Assembly (NCBI RefSeq): GCF_000264995.1
Contig: NW_006767451.1
Location: 1-64,000 of the forward strand
Direction: 5' to 3'
Origin: Punctularia strigosozonata HHB-11173 SS5
Taxonomy: Eukaryota > Basidiomycota > Agaricomycetes > Corticiales > Punctulariaceae
DNA: 64,000 nt
The first letter of the stretch is position 1; each line of letters opens with the position of its first letter. Below the pieces are notes generated by a model. It did no database searches. It saw only the letters and a list, made by a program, of their open reading frames with translations, and was not told where the DNA came from. This document shows positions 35,720 through 46,456 of the stretch, piece after piece. Both the position numbers and the translations under genes were made by a program.

Positions 35720-38700
35720 ATGTCTTTCGTTCACGTCGGCGGGGCTGACAAGACCGTGATGCAAGATGATCCCGCTTCACCCGTACTCCTCACTTGGGGT
35801 GCGTCGCTGACCCTCATCAGTGCCTCATATTGCTCACATGTCTTCCGTTAGATCTCGCAGATCAGATTCTTCGTATTTGCGACGTATCGGGCGTGTCTCC
35901 CCCTCAGTATCAGGCCCTAGAAGATGGCATAGCTGTGGACCGCCCTCACAATCAGTCCTTGATCAACGACCTTCACAGCGTACGTGCATTGCCAATTTGA
36001 TGTGCCAGGTTGTCTGATTACATGATGGCTTGACTCAGTATTTGCTGGAAGTAAACGGATCGGGACAACATGCCTCATTGGCTCATCCTCCGAGGCGACG
36101 CGTCGCCCGTATCATCGAGAAACTCGTCTTCTCTAGCCAATGCTTACCGACATCGTTGTTCAAGACCGAAGTGACCCTCTGCGATCGGGAGCCATTCAAA
36201 GGCGGCGCTTTTGGAGATATCTTCAGAGCCTCGTTCGAAGGTCGGCTCGTTGCACTCAAAAGACTGCGCGTGTTCGCTGGAGACGAAAACCCGGAAAGAT
36301 TCACTCCTGTCGGTAAACATCCATCGCACCTGAACGTTCCGCTGCTAACTCGGCGTAGGAGTTTTGTCATGAGGCCATACTATGGCAGCGTCTCAGACAT
36401 AAGAATGTTCTGCCGTTCCTCGGCATAGATAACACCTCTTTCAGCCCGCATCTGTGCATGATGTCGCCATGGATGAGGAACGGCAACGTTCTTGATTATA
36501 TACGCGCGGCTCGGCCAGGGTACGTTGACGTAGTACGGCTGGTGAGCTAACGATGTCGTCAGTTTCATTATATCCGTATATTGACACAGATGTAGCTCGC
36601 CGAGATTGCGGAAGGACTCGCCTATCTCCACAGCGAGCATGTTATCCATGGTGATGTTCGCGGGGTGAGTCTTGATACCTTCTCTTCATTGATCACATTT
36701 TCATCTCTTCACAGGTGAATGTGCTGGTAGACGATCAGGGTCATGCTATGCTGGCAGATTTTGGCCTAGCCAAGATATCCAGCAATACAGCGACCGCGCA
36801 TACCACTAAAGGGCACGGCGCGCCCAACTGGCTTTCACCCGAACTGCTGCAGCCAAAGGAGGGGTTCCATCGCACGACTGCGAGCGACGTCTATTCTTTG
36901 GCATGCCTTGGCCTAGAGGTGATTCCACGTCTCGTATTTTCATGATCAGGGGCCAAAACAGACTTCCTCTAGCTGTTCACAGGGAAGCCACCTTTCGCGG
37001 ACATCAGGCCACCAGTCAATGTCGCGCTGATGGTACTCAAAGGGGAGCAACCTAAACGGCCAAGGATGAGTGAGTGTTTCCGAGGCGTCCGGCTTCGGAC
37101 CAAGCTCTGGACCCTCCTTTGTGAGTGCTGGAAGGCCGACCCGAGCGAACGGCCGTCTACGGAGGTCATAGTGGCCCGCCTATCTGATATGGTCGTCGAA
37201 GCCGAGGAATCCCAGAGCATCCGCACGTTATCGCGTCGGTCGAAGTCGATGGTGTCCATGGCCAGCTCCAATCGCTCACGGAAGGCGCCGCGGTCGAAAC
37301 TTGGGGTCCAAGATACCTTGTGGTCTGTCCTTCCAGCTGCTCTGCGCAAGTACAAGATTACGGACTCGTGGCGCAATTGGGCGATGTTCATTGTCTACGG
37401 CCCTACGGGTATGCCGTTCTCCCTATGATTGAACTTTCATCGTTACCAACGTGTCATGTCAGGGAAACGCGTCGAACGTTGCCTCAATCTGAACGACAAA
37501 CCTTTGATGCTCTTTTACGACCTGAAAGCGCGTGGTGAAGATCCGGTCTTCATGCTCAGGCACATGAAGGACATCGATTCCCCGATCACCATCGCGTCCC
37601 GGAAGAAGTCGGGCAATGAAGATGCTCAGTACGACTTGATGCCCTTGACTCCACAAGATATTGGGGTAACTTGAGCCTTCTCCTCCTCTAGGCGTAAGTT
37701 TGATGGATCCCACAGGTTCCCGTGTCCTCATTGGTTGGATTCAATGTGGGAGGAGATCTGTCTGCCGAGCCGAGCACACCCATGCTCGGCGACAGCTTCA
37801 GCACGAATAGTTCGCCACCGTGCTTCGCCGACACGATTGTCGAGTCGCCTCAAGCCGAGTCTCCGTCGCGCGACCCATCAACGCGACTCTCCCCAGTCGA
37901 TTCTATCGCGAATCGTAGGCTGGGCGTCGCGATCTCGTACGCAATCGCCATCTTTCCAAACACGGCGGAGAACGAAGGCGAGCTCGACGTTGCAGTCGGC
38001 GGCGCGTTCGTCGTGTTTCCACAATCGTCGTCGTGGTGGATCGCGCAGCGAGATGCCACCGGGAAGGGCATCTTCGACGGGGGCGATGCAAAGCAGGGCT
38101 GGGTGCCAGCGGGCTGCTTTTTGACGCTGAGCGTGCCAGTAGCGACAGCGGTCGCGGAGGCGCGAGAGCGGCGATCTCCTGGGCGCTCGGGCCGGTCGTC
38201 GTCCTCTCTTGCGAGGACGGGCTTGACGAATGACCCGATACTGCCGATGAGGATCGAATCGAAGTGCTTGCCCGGGGTGATACTAGAGGACTATAAGAAA
38301 CGCGAGGCGCATGAGTTGGAGGTGGCGAGGGATACGGCTGTGCTGATATATAAGCGATACGGTCACTGGTCGTATGCGGTCAAGCTAGTATCTGGCGAGC
38401 GTGGATGGCTTCCGGTCAGTTTTTACACAACATTGGAGTATAGACGGAAATGATTGACTTCCTCCTTCCAGTCATGGTACATAGGGAAAGTGACCGTGGA
38501 AGGCCAACGTAACGGCGATGCGTCGCTGACTTTGCCCCTTACTCCGAGAATCCAGGGAGGCGACGATGAGGACGGGTACTGGGACGTGATTGACTGGCAG
38601 ATGCCCGTCGTCCCGAGCACGCCACTCTTCGTCGAATCATCCGTCGCCCCCATCGTCGGGAGCACGCGCTCTGCGGCCTCGTCGCGAATCATTGTAACGG

Positions 38701-38840
38701 GAAAGGAGAACCTGAAGGCGGAGGTGACGCGCACGGCGCGGGTTGCGAAGAGAGCAGTGCTCGTGCCGAGCGCGAAGAGCACGAGGAAAGCTAGGAGGGA
38801 GTTTTCGATCACTTCTGCGCAGGTGTTGTTGAGTGCTTGA
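35720..38840 (+). CDS. TKL-like kinase fused to RA and two SH3 domains (Ste50/Ubc2-like)
   Basis: Ten exons: 35720-35798, 35852-35979, 36039-36308, 36359-36541, 36596-36664, 36715-36918, 36973-37408, 37463-37665, 37716-38414, 38472-38840; 879 aa, all in phase. Kinase domain (~115-375): Gly loop FKGGAFGDIF, Lys in LVALKRL, helix-C Glu in FCHEAI, HGD loop VIHGDVRG-VNVLVDD, DFG in LADFGLA, and CWKADPSERPS. A Ras-association domain follows (~425-500: LRKYKITDSWRNWAMFIVYG, ERCLNLNDKPLMLFYDL, FMLRHMKD), like that of Ste50. Then two SH3 domains: ~592-660 (AISYAIAIFP, KQGWVPAGCF) and ~711-765 (GVILEDYKKREAHEL, ERGWLP-SWYIGK). Exon 7 carries both the kinase end and the RA start in one frame, so the join is direct. 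Ubc2 of Ustilago has SAM-RA-SH3-SH3; here a kinase replaces SAM. Likely role: MAPK-pathway signalling (inference). Confidence 0.85.
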
Positions 38841-39368
38841 GTGCGATGTATCGGGGGAGTATAAATATGTTGTAATTCAGCAGCGTGTATAGTCCTAGTT
38901 CGTTTGCGTCAACTGAGTAACGTCTCTGGTCTGTATCAGTATCATCGTGCTGCAATCCACCTGGAAGTTGCAGCATCGGGAGTGTCAGAGAACAAGCTTA
39001 AGTGTGTCCGACGAAGAGGGCCCGGGGGCGACGGCGGCAAATCCCGTGGTCGCTGCCCGCCGCTCACGTGCCCGTCGCGCCCTTGTATCGTGCGCCACAA
39101 GCTAGCCGACGCTACGCCCTTGTTCTGCGCGACGACGGCGACGACGAACGACCATCGCGACGACAACGCTCACGGCATTCACCACGTCGCCCAGTACTGC
39201 GAGCACCAGGATCAGATGAGCCATCGAGCGCCACCACGTGCGTGACTCGTGTTCAGGCGTTTGCTAGTTCACGCTACAGGACTTGACAAGGCGTTTGCGA
39301 ATCACAGGCCGAATAAATATCTGTACAAGCACGAACTATATACGCAATCGACACGAATACACCATCAT
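38841..39368. other. Intergenic region, nothing recognised
   Basis: About 530 bp between the kinase fusion and the Byr4-like gene. No motif-bearing frame. Confidence 0.5.
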
Positions 39369-42300
39369 ATGAAAGCCAGTAACGCAGCTCGTATGACCGG
39401 TCAGTCGCAAAGCTCTTGCTTGCCATGCATCGTAGTGCTCATACGCGTCACACGTAGCACCAGAAGAAAATTGGGACGACGACTTCGTATTTCAACAGCA
39501 AGATCACCACAGAGCACAACCTCACACTCCTTCGCGTACCCGCACCGTCGTCACTAGCCCCGCCTTACGGCCACCTCCTCATTCCGCGTCATCTTCGAAT
39601 CCTCCCTCGCCGGCCCGTCCGTCTCCTTCGTCTCGGCGCACGAACCTATCCAGACAATCGCAGCTGAACGACTGGGCCGAACATCCAGGACATATCACGC
39701 CATCAGGTTCATCCGGCCGCGCCGCCTCTACGCCTACCGAGAACTGGGACGACGATTTCGAGGACAATCCGGATTCCCCGCCTCAAGGGACCAAATCCCG
39801 TCGACAAAATCCTGGAACTCCATCAACTTCTAGGGTTGCGAAATCTACCACCTCTCCCAATGCCCGAACCACCTCGCCGCCCATCGAGAACTGGGACGAC
39901 TCCTTCCGCGATTCGCCCATCGGCAAAGCCCAGCGTCCGCGTCTGAACGCGTCATGGGGTTCGTCAGATGACGACCTTGAATTAGGTTTTGCCGACAAGG
40001 AGGAGGACAGGACCGTCACTGCTCGCTCGCGCCGTAACATGGTGGCACGCTCCTCCCCGCCGCCACCTGTACCGCCACTCCCCATCTCCTTCACCGCGCA
40101 CACATCCGACCCTGCCACACACGGCATTGAAGCCTCCATCCTCTCTGGCTCCTCTGACCAGCCCACCTTCCCGCGCTCCCCCTCCACCTCTGTCTTCTCC
40201 ATCCCGCTCTCGTCTACGACCGGCCGCGACTCGGCCCAATACGGATCTGAAGCGCATCTGAACCTCAGGCGCACTACGTCCGAGTCGTCCTCCCCCTTCG
40301 TGCCGCCTGCCCAGCCGCGATACGAGCGTGAACGCCGTCGTTTACGTAAGAAGAGTCGTCCGCAGAATCCGGGGCCAGACATCTTCGAGATGATGGAAGT
40401 GCCCGAACCTGCCGTCTTGCGCAAGAAAACGCGCCCAGGTCCAGGGCCAAGTAACGGCAATCTCTCCCCGTCTGACGCGTCCGAGGACCCACCGCACGCG
40501 CATTCGGCCGTTGCACCCTCCACGCCGGAGCGCGAACGCGCCACGAGCCCTGCGCCAGGCGCGATCGATATCACCGCGACGCCCGCGTCGAAGACGCCTA
40601 TCCTGTCCCGCATCGGATCCGTCAAGAAATGGGGCACCCGCAAGAAGCGCGCGAGCACGACGCCCTCTGAGCTGACGTCGCCTCACCGGCCGCTCTCGCG
40701 CGCGTACCGAACCGACGAAGACGACGAGGGCGACGGAGGTATGGAGGCGACCCCGCGCCCACCGAGCTCTGTCGCGGGCTCCCCGCCGGGCGCGCACGGC
40801 CGCGGCTGGTTTTTTCGCGCTGGTGGCGGGGCTGGGCCCGCGTCTCCGCCACCGGCAACCCGGACGCACGCGCTCGGCGCGGGTGGTAGCAGCCGCAGCG
40901 CCAGCGGCGGGTCTTCGGGCGCGGACGCCCCGGGAGCGCTGAGGCGGGAGACCAGTCTGGACCGCATGCGGCATCTGCTGGGCGGCCTGGGGTCGCCGAT
41001 GAAGGGGAAAGGGAAGGCGGCGGAAAAGGAGAGGGAGGGCGGGAAGGGGAGGGAGAGCTATGGATATCTGAGGAGGCATTCGAAAGGGAGGAGTGTGGTT
41101 GGCACTGGAGAGGGAAGGGAGAGCAGGGCGAGCTCTAGGGCAAGCACGCGGGCGAGCATGGAAGGTACGAGCGACAGCCATGCACTCCCGTACGTCCTGC
41201 CGCCGATCCCGCCCAGCCCCTCGCTGCTCCCGAGACAGCCGAGTAAAGGGCGGAGCACGCCGATCCCGCGTCATGCGTCGTACACGTCAACGCCCCGCAA
41301 AGACGCGGACGAAGCGATGGGCCGCAAACAGAAGAAGCGGAGCGCGTCGAGCAAGTCGGCGCTCGTGAGTGGGAGCGAGTATTCGCACGACGAGGAGGCG
41401 CTGGCGTCGGGCAGGAAGGAGGGCAAGTTTTTGAACCGGGTGAGGAGGATCAGCCTCGTGGGCCGGCACAAGTCGTCGAAGAGCATCTCGACTCATCGAG
41501 ACGCTCCGGAGGACCGGAATGCGCGCGTATCCCTTACTGACCCCAGGGAGCGCGTTGGCCAGATACCGATGATGCCTGCCTCCCAGCTCAAGACGCCGGA
41601 ACAGAAAGAGCAGCTCTTGCCACCCATCGAGCTTCAGCCTCCTTCACCCCCAGATCGGAACAGCGAGCGAAGTCGCCTTACCGCATCCTCTTCCGAACCT
41701 GCTCCTTCCGTGTCTTTCGAAGCTTTTGGCACCGATCCGATCCACAACACGACGCAGCGTGCAAAGTCGCCGATGTCCATTATCAAAGCGCCCGGCTCGC
41801 CAACGCATTACGCATCTCTTGGGCGCTCGACCCCGGTTTCTGCCATCACGGGGACGGCGTCTAACGTCCCGAGGCGGAACTCGTTGGGCGACCTCAAGAT
41901 CCCGGCAAGGATCAGTCAGGCGCAAGTAGGTCTCAGGCGCGACTTGGGGATGGTGAGGGAGTTTGCGGCTAGCGTCGAAGGTCGGTCAAGCTGCCTATGA
42001 TCCCAATTACCGCTGTGTTCAATATTCTCTCCAATAGCCCTTAAGAGTCTTCAGGACGCCTATCGTGCCCTTGTGCGCGAAGTCCAAGCCATACTGGAGA
42101 CTCCCGAATCGCCGTCCCGCGCTACCTCTCCTACAACTGGCTTCCGTATCGGGCGCCGTCGCGCACGTTCGAATGCCAACCCTCCGACGGCGCCAGAACA
42201 GACGCACAAGGAGCTCGCGAACGCATTCGGCACGATCGACTCCAAGTATCGCATCGCTTGGGAATGCGCCGAGCTACTTATCGAGCTTGGCGGCGGTCCG

Positions 42301-43725
42301 CCTGCCCCGGCTGCGGCTCCACCTTCTAGCGTTTCCGCCCCTGCTGATATGCACGCACATGCTCAGGGGCAGGCAGCAACGGATGGGCAGAAGAAGGGGA
42401 GGGAGAGAGCGATCACTCTCGCGGGCGATGACCGAGGATCGAAGCCACCTACTCCAACGTTCAATGGCCCGCCGGCTGCTATTGTTCCTCCTCCTTCATG
42501 GCGGGCATCTACTGGGCGACATGACCTTAGTCAGCGACAGCTGCTCCTTCTTCGCGACATGCTCCAAAGCTCAGAAGGCTCCTCCTTGAGCCCGCCGATC
42601 TCGTCGACCCCCGTTATGGAGGAGCCCGTCGTCAATCGGGCGTGGAGGTGGGGAGACGCCATGAACAGCACAATCACTCTGCCGTCGGAGGAGGGAAATT
42701 CGGTGTCTGTGCCGTCGCCGTTGAGGAAGCAGCGCAGCCACCGCTTGGGTATGCGTGGGTTCAGGGACATGCTCAAGTCCCTCCGAAAGGGAGTCGTAGA
42801 GCATCAGCATCAACAACCGACCCTTCCGCTGCCTTCGCCAGAGCACATACGTGATCATGCGCAGCTACCAGGGCGGCGTCGGGCGAAGACAAGCTCAGGT
42901 CCGGACACCGTCCATTCCAACAGTTTGCGCTCGCCATATGGCACTCAAGTTTCGCTTTCCAACCACAAGTCCTCTCCGCGTCGCCCCTCGCTCGCATCTA
43001 TCTTCCGGCTCGGACAACGCAGCAAGTCGAACGCGGGCGGGGGTAGCTCTGACAATATGGCGAGCACGCGGAGCGCCAGCAGCCACTCTGCGCAGGCCAG
43101 CACGTCGTCAGAGGAGGAGGACTGGGATCGGATGGACTCGGCGAGCGACATGGACACCGCAGCCGAGGCGTTGCATATGAGCGGAGACGGCACGGGCACG
43201 GTTAAGATGATGTCACACGGGAAACGGCCCCGGAGGCCGCCAATCCTTGTTCCAACCGGATCCGGATCGAGGACGGACGTCAGCTCAGAGGGTGCAGCCA
43301 AATCCGGCCGCTCGGCATCGACAACGCCCGTCTCGGCGATGGCGAGCGCGTCGAGATCGAGCATCTGGGACGAATCGCAGTCGTCGCATCATTCGCAAGG
43401 TCAGGCGCGAACGACGCGGCTGTCCAACGTCGACGAACGGGACGAGCACGATCGGGAGCGACGTGGGCTCACGCCTCGCAAACCCAAGAGCAAGGCCCGG
43501 CCAGGGACCGAGCCTGTTCCAAGCTTGCCGTCTCATTCTGGCTCGGTGCGGTCCGTGCCCCCGCCGTCGGCGCATTCGGCGGACAACGTCGGGTTCGCGC
43601 TGGCAATGACGCCGGAGAATATCAAGCCGCTGTTGGATAACGCGCGGGAGGTGCAGGCACGGCTGCAGGACTGCGTAGGCGAGGTGAAGACGCTACTTCA
43701 AGCGCGGAACCAACGGCCCTCTTGA
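39369..43725 (+). CDS. Large disordered protein, Byr4/Bfa1-like
   Basis: Exons 39369-39399, 39458-41980 and 42038-43725 total 1414 codons (1413 aa). The protein is mostly Ser/Pro/Arg-rich disorder. Three copies of an acidic aromatic motif lie near the N-terminus: ENWDDDFVF (in APEENWDDDF), ENWDDDFED and ENWDDSFRD. The opening APEENWDDDF resembles the start of Byr4, the GAP subunit of the septation initiation network in S. pombe. Other ordered parts are DIFEMMEVPEP, a helical piece ASVEALKSLQDAYRALVREVQ and ELANAFGTIDSKYRIAWECAELLIELGG, and a C-terminal helix ENIKPLLDNAREVQARLQDCV. The tiny first exon was placed by reading the donor ACCG-gtcagt. Structure is secure; the Byr4 assignment rests on short motifs only. 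Confidence 0.6.
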
Positions 43726-44073
43726 AATATATAATTTGCGGACATGGAACGGAGGGTGTGTGGACGATCGCTTTGTGGCGCTTTCTCGCTGTCTCGTTAT
43801 CTCGCTTATCGTTGTTCATGATGTATCTCACGTATTTGAACGTAGTATCAAGAATCTAATGTGAATTTTGACGTTTCATTCCTCGAAGGATCGTTTCAGC
43901 CGGTCCTATTTCCATTCACAAACAAAACCGCGACGCGATCAACTCCTTTGCATTGCAGGTTCAGAATTCAAGTTTCACAGCGCCGATTTGTCCACAGAAA
44001 CCCTTCCGGTGCGCTGATGTTCGGCCACACCGCTTTGACATTCCTCCGTTCGTTGTGGGAAGGCGCTAAGTAC
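43726..44073. other. Short convergent intergenic region
   Basis: About 350 bp between two converging genes; nothing recognised. Confidence 0.5.
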
Positions 44074-45420
44074 CTACGCGAAGAATGTCCTCACGCGGTG
44101 TACGCCTCCTCGGTCTGTGATCACATCCGTGTTCTCGATGAGCCAGTCCCATATACCTTTGTCTTCGCACCAAGCTTTGGCGGACGGATGGACGAGGATG
44201 ACTAGCTTCGGCTCTGCGTGACTACGACCGATGCTCGATACCTGCCCCTTCACGGACGCGAGGACCACGGGTTGGCGCTCTGTGTGCTCTCGCAAATCGA
44301 TGATCCGCCGCCTGGGCCAGGAAGGGCCGAGCGCCCAACTTACGTCGACGCCGAAATGGCCCTCCTCGCGCGTCCATCGGATGAGCGGAGGCACGATGAT
44401 CTCGTCCAGCGCCGGAAAGCGGGGACCGTACTCGTCTCGGGGAGCATCAGAGTAAATGCGCAAGCTCTTGACGTGCGGGTAGGTGCGCCCCGGCCGCAAC
44501 ACGACTTCCTTCCAATGCGCGTGGCTCTTTTCGGGACAGAAGAGGTGAAGACTTTGCAGCGAAGGGAGGTCCAAGGACCGGAAATACGACGCGGCCAACT
44601 GGCTCGATGGTAACTTGGCGCATTCGATGGTGAGCTCGCGGAGCCGAGCCAACGTCATGTCCGGGTACGAGACCGGTTCAAGCCCGTCTGTCCGCGGTAG
44701 CGGGATTTCCCCGTCTGGGAATCGGAGACACAGCTCCTCCAGTTTCTGTAGCTGCCCCAATCTTAGCCAGCACCGACCGTCGTAATGATGGGGAGACCAA
44801 TGGAGGTCGAGCGCGACCAGGTTCAAGAACGGGCACGAAGCGAACTGCGTCAAGAAAACGCCGAACAGGCGGAGATCCTCCAGGGCAGGTGAGTGGACGG
44901 TGATATTGTCAACAGTGATCTGAAATCTCGAGTCCTGGTGAATGCCGTGCAGTCCTCCTTCGAGATGGAGCGATGTCATGTCTTGAAAAGCATCTTGTCC
45001 GAACCAATCCCATATGTATTGATGACGCAGCTTCCCTTCGGTCTTCTCGAAGCGCAGATGCAAGTGATGGATCTGACGACCTCGTATCTCTGAGAGTTGT
45101 CCGTTAAACGCAATCGTCTCTCCTTTGGCACGAAGAGCTGCGACATCTCTTAAACCTTCCGTGATCGTCAGATCCAACGGGTGGGGATAAGAACGCGACA
45201 GTATAACGGGGAGGATAGGCTCGGTGTGTGCAATCCGCCCATAGCCGAAAACGCAGATGGAGACCCTAGACCAAAGCTGCGGCGTAGACAGCAACGTTTC
45301 CCGCCACTCGCGGCAAACCGACGACAACGTTTTGAGAGTCCACGTGGCAAATCCCGGACCCGCATCGTCGATGACGGCTGCTGCAATCAGCAAGAGCAGT
45401 TCGGTGGGCAAGGAGTGCAT
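44074..45420 (-). CDS. F-box-like protein
   Basis: Single-exon gene, 448 aa. The N-terminus is a typical agaricomycete F-box-like domain: LPTELLLLIAAAVI, TWTLKTLSSVCREWRETLLSTPQLWSRVSI, followed by leucine-rich-repeat-like strands (ALEDLRLFGVFL, LVALDLHW, QKLEELCLRFPDG, RLRELTIEC, LQSLHLFCPE). It should recruit an unknown substrate to an SCF ubiquitin ligase. Such genes are highly expanded and variable in mushrooms. A decayed relative lies ~500 bp upstream. Confidence 0.85.
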   Translation of the reverse strand: MHSLPTELLLLIAAAVIDDAGPGFATWTLKTLSSVCREWRETLLSTPQLWSRVSICVFGYGRIAHTEPILPVILSRSYPHPLDLTITEGLRDVAALRAKGETIAFNGQLSEIRGRQIHHLHLRFEKTEGKLRHQYIWDWFGQDAFQDMTSLHLEGGLHGIHQDSRFQITVDNITVHSPALEDLRLFGVFLTQFASCPFLNLVALDLHWSPHHYDGRCWLRLGQLQKLEELCLRFPDGEIPLPRTDGLEPVSYPDMTLARLRELTIECAKLPSSQLAASYFRSLDLPSLQSLHLFCPEKSHAHWKEVVLRPGRTYPHVKSLRIYSDAPRDEYGPRFPALDEIIVPPLIRWTREEGHFGVDVSWALGPSWPRRRIIDLREHTERQPVVLASVKGQVSSIGRSHAEPKLVILVHPSAKAWCEDKGIWDWLIENTDVITDRGGVHRVRTFFA

Positions 45421-45929
45421 CGGAGACGGGGCGGTCGCGCGATCGGTGCCGCGACCTTTCGATTTCCTCGAGACGATCTTCCCTGAAGAGTGTCTTGGTC
45501 GCAGACGCGTCAGTATGAAGCTGAAGAGGGTGCCTGCCGCGAACCGCTCACGCTATACCCATTCTGCAACGGCACCTGCGATGGGATTCCAAGTGGCGAT
45601 ACGTTGTAACGGTTGAAGATGCAGACGGACAGCAAAGAAAACGAGAGCGTCGTGAATGTGCATCGTATCCTAATCGGGAGGACAATGGAAAAACCAAAGA
45701 ACTGTACAGGACGAGGCCTACGAAGTCATGAGTCCGTACATCGATTACTTACTCGACTGGAAACGGAGTTGTAACTGATCTTGTCCGCGAATTTCGTGAC
45801 TCCGCGCGCCTATACGCCGGGCTTCAACGGACGGATCAGCTGAGATAAGTACCGGGAGACGAAGCTACAAGAAAGACGGAAGGGTCGTGGCAGCTCCCCG
45901 GGAACGTCGAAGCAGGATACTAGTGTGCT

Positions 45930-46330
45930 TTCACAGGTAGAGTATGCCTCCGTGTCCGTGATCAGTTGGAGATTTTGCAACGAGCCAGTCCCGGATGCCG
46001 TTGTCAACGCCTCATCTTTTAGCGGACGGGTGAGCATCGTCTTCGGTGTGCTAATATCGACGCCACACCAGCTCCTTTTTTGCAGATACGAGACCCACTG
46101 GCTGTGTTTTTCGGTGTGGTTCCATGTCAAGTGCGATGACGAGCGAAGGAATTTGGGACAAGATGAGGCCATGCCCGAAGAGGCAATTCCCGCCGGTCCC
46201 GATGGGGCGGGATGCACCACGTGCGGACAATCCAGGCGGGGAAGGGCACGCCAAGCCCAAACCAGATCCGTCAGTTGCGATCCGGTGACCCTCGAGCGCG
46301 ACCTGGACAGAGGGACGATGACCTCCCCGA
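45930..46330 (-). pseudogene. Decayed F-box paralogue fragment
   Basis: On the minus strand, pieces match the C-terminal part of the adjacent F-box protein. HPSAKR, a stop, then GIRDWL and TDHGHGG correspond to its HPSAKAW, GIWDWL and TDRGGVHR. Further upstream PHRKTQPVGLVSAKKE resembles HTERQPVVLASVKGQ. The reading frame is broken and the F-box itself is not seen. It looks like the remnant of a tandem duplication. Confidence 0.55.
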
Positions 46331-46456
46331 CGGTCTTCATTGCCCGCCATCGTCCGTTCCTCCCCGCCCCCTCTCTTTTCTGCCTTAAGAGCCGCCCGCC
46401 TGCTCGACGTCGCTCCTTTGCCTTTCCTTCCGCACCGACCCTTTCCCTATACAAAA

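Noticed and set aside
39783-41274. Long antisense ORFs opposite the Byr4-like gene
   Set aside because: GC-rich third positions of the sense gene keep antisense frames open; low-complexity Arg/Gly composition and no motif.
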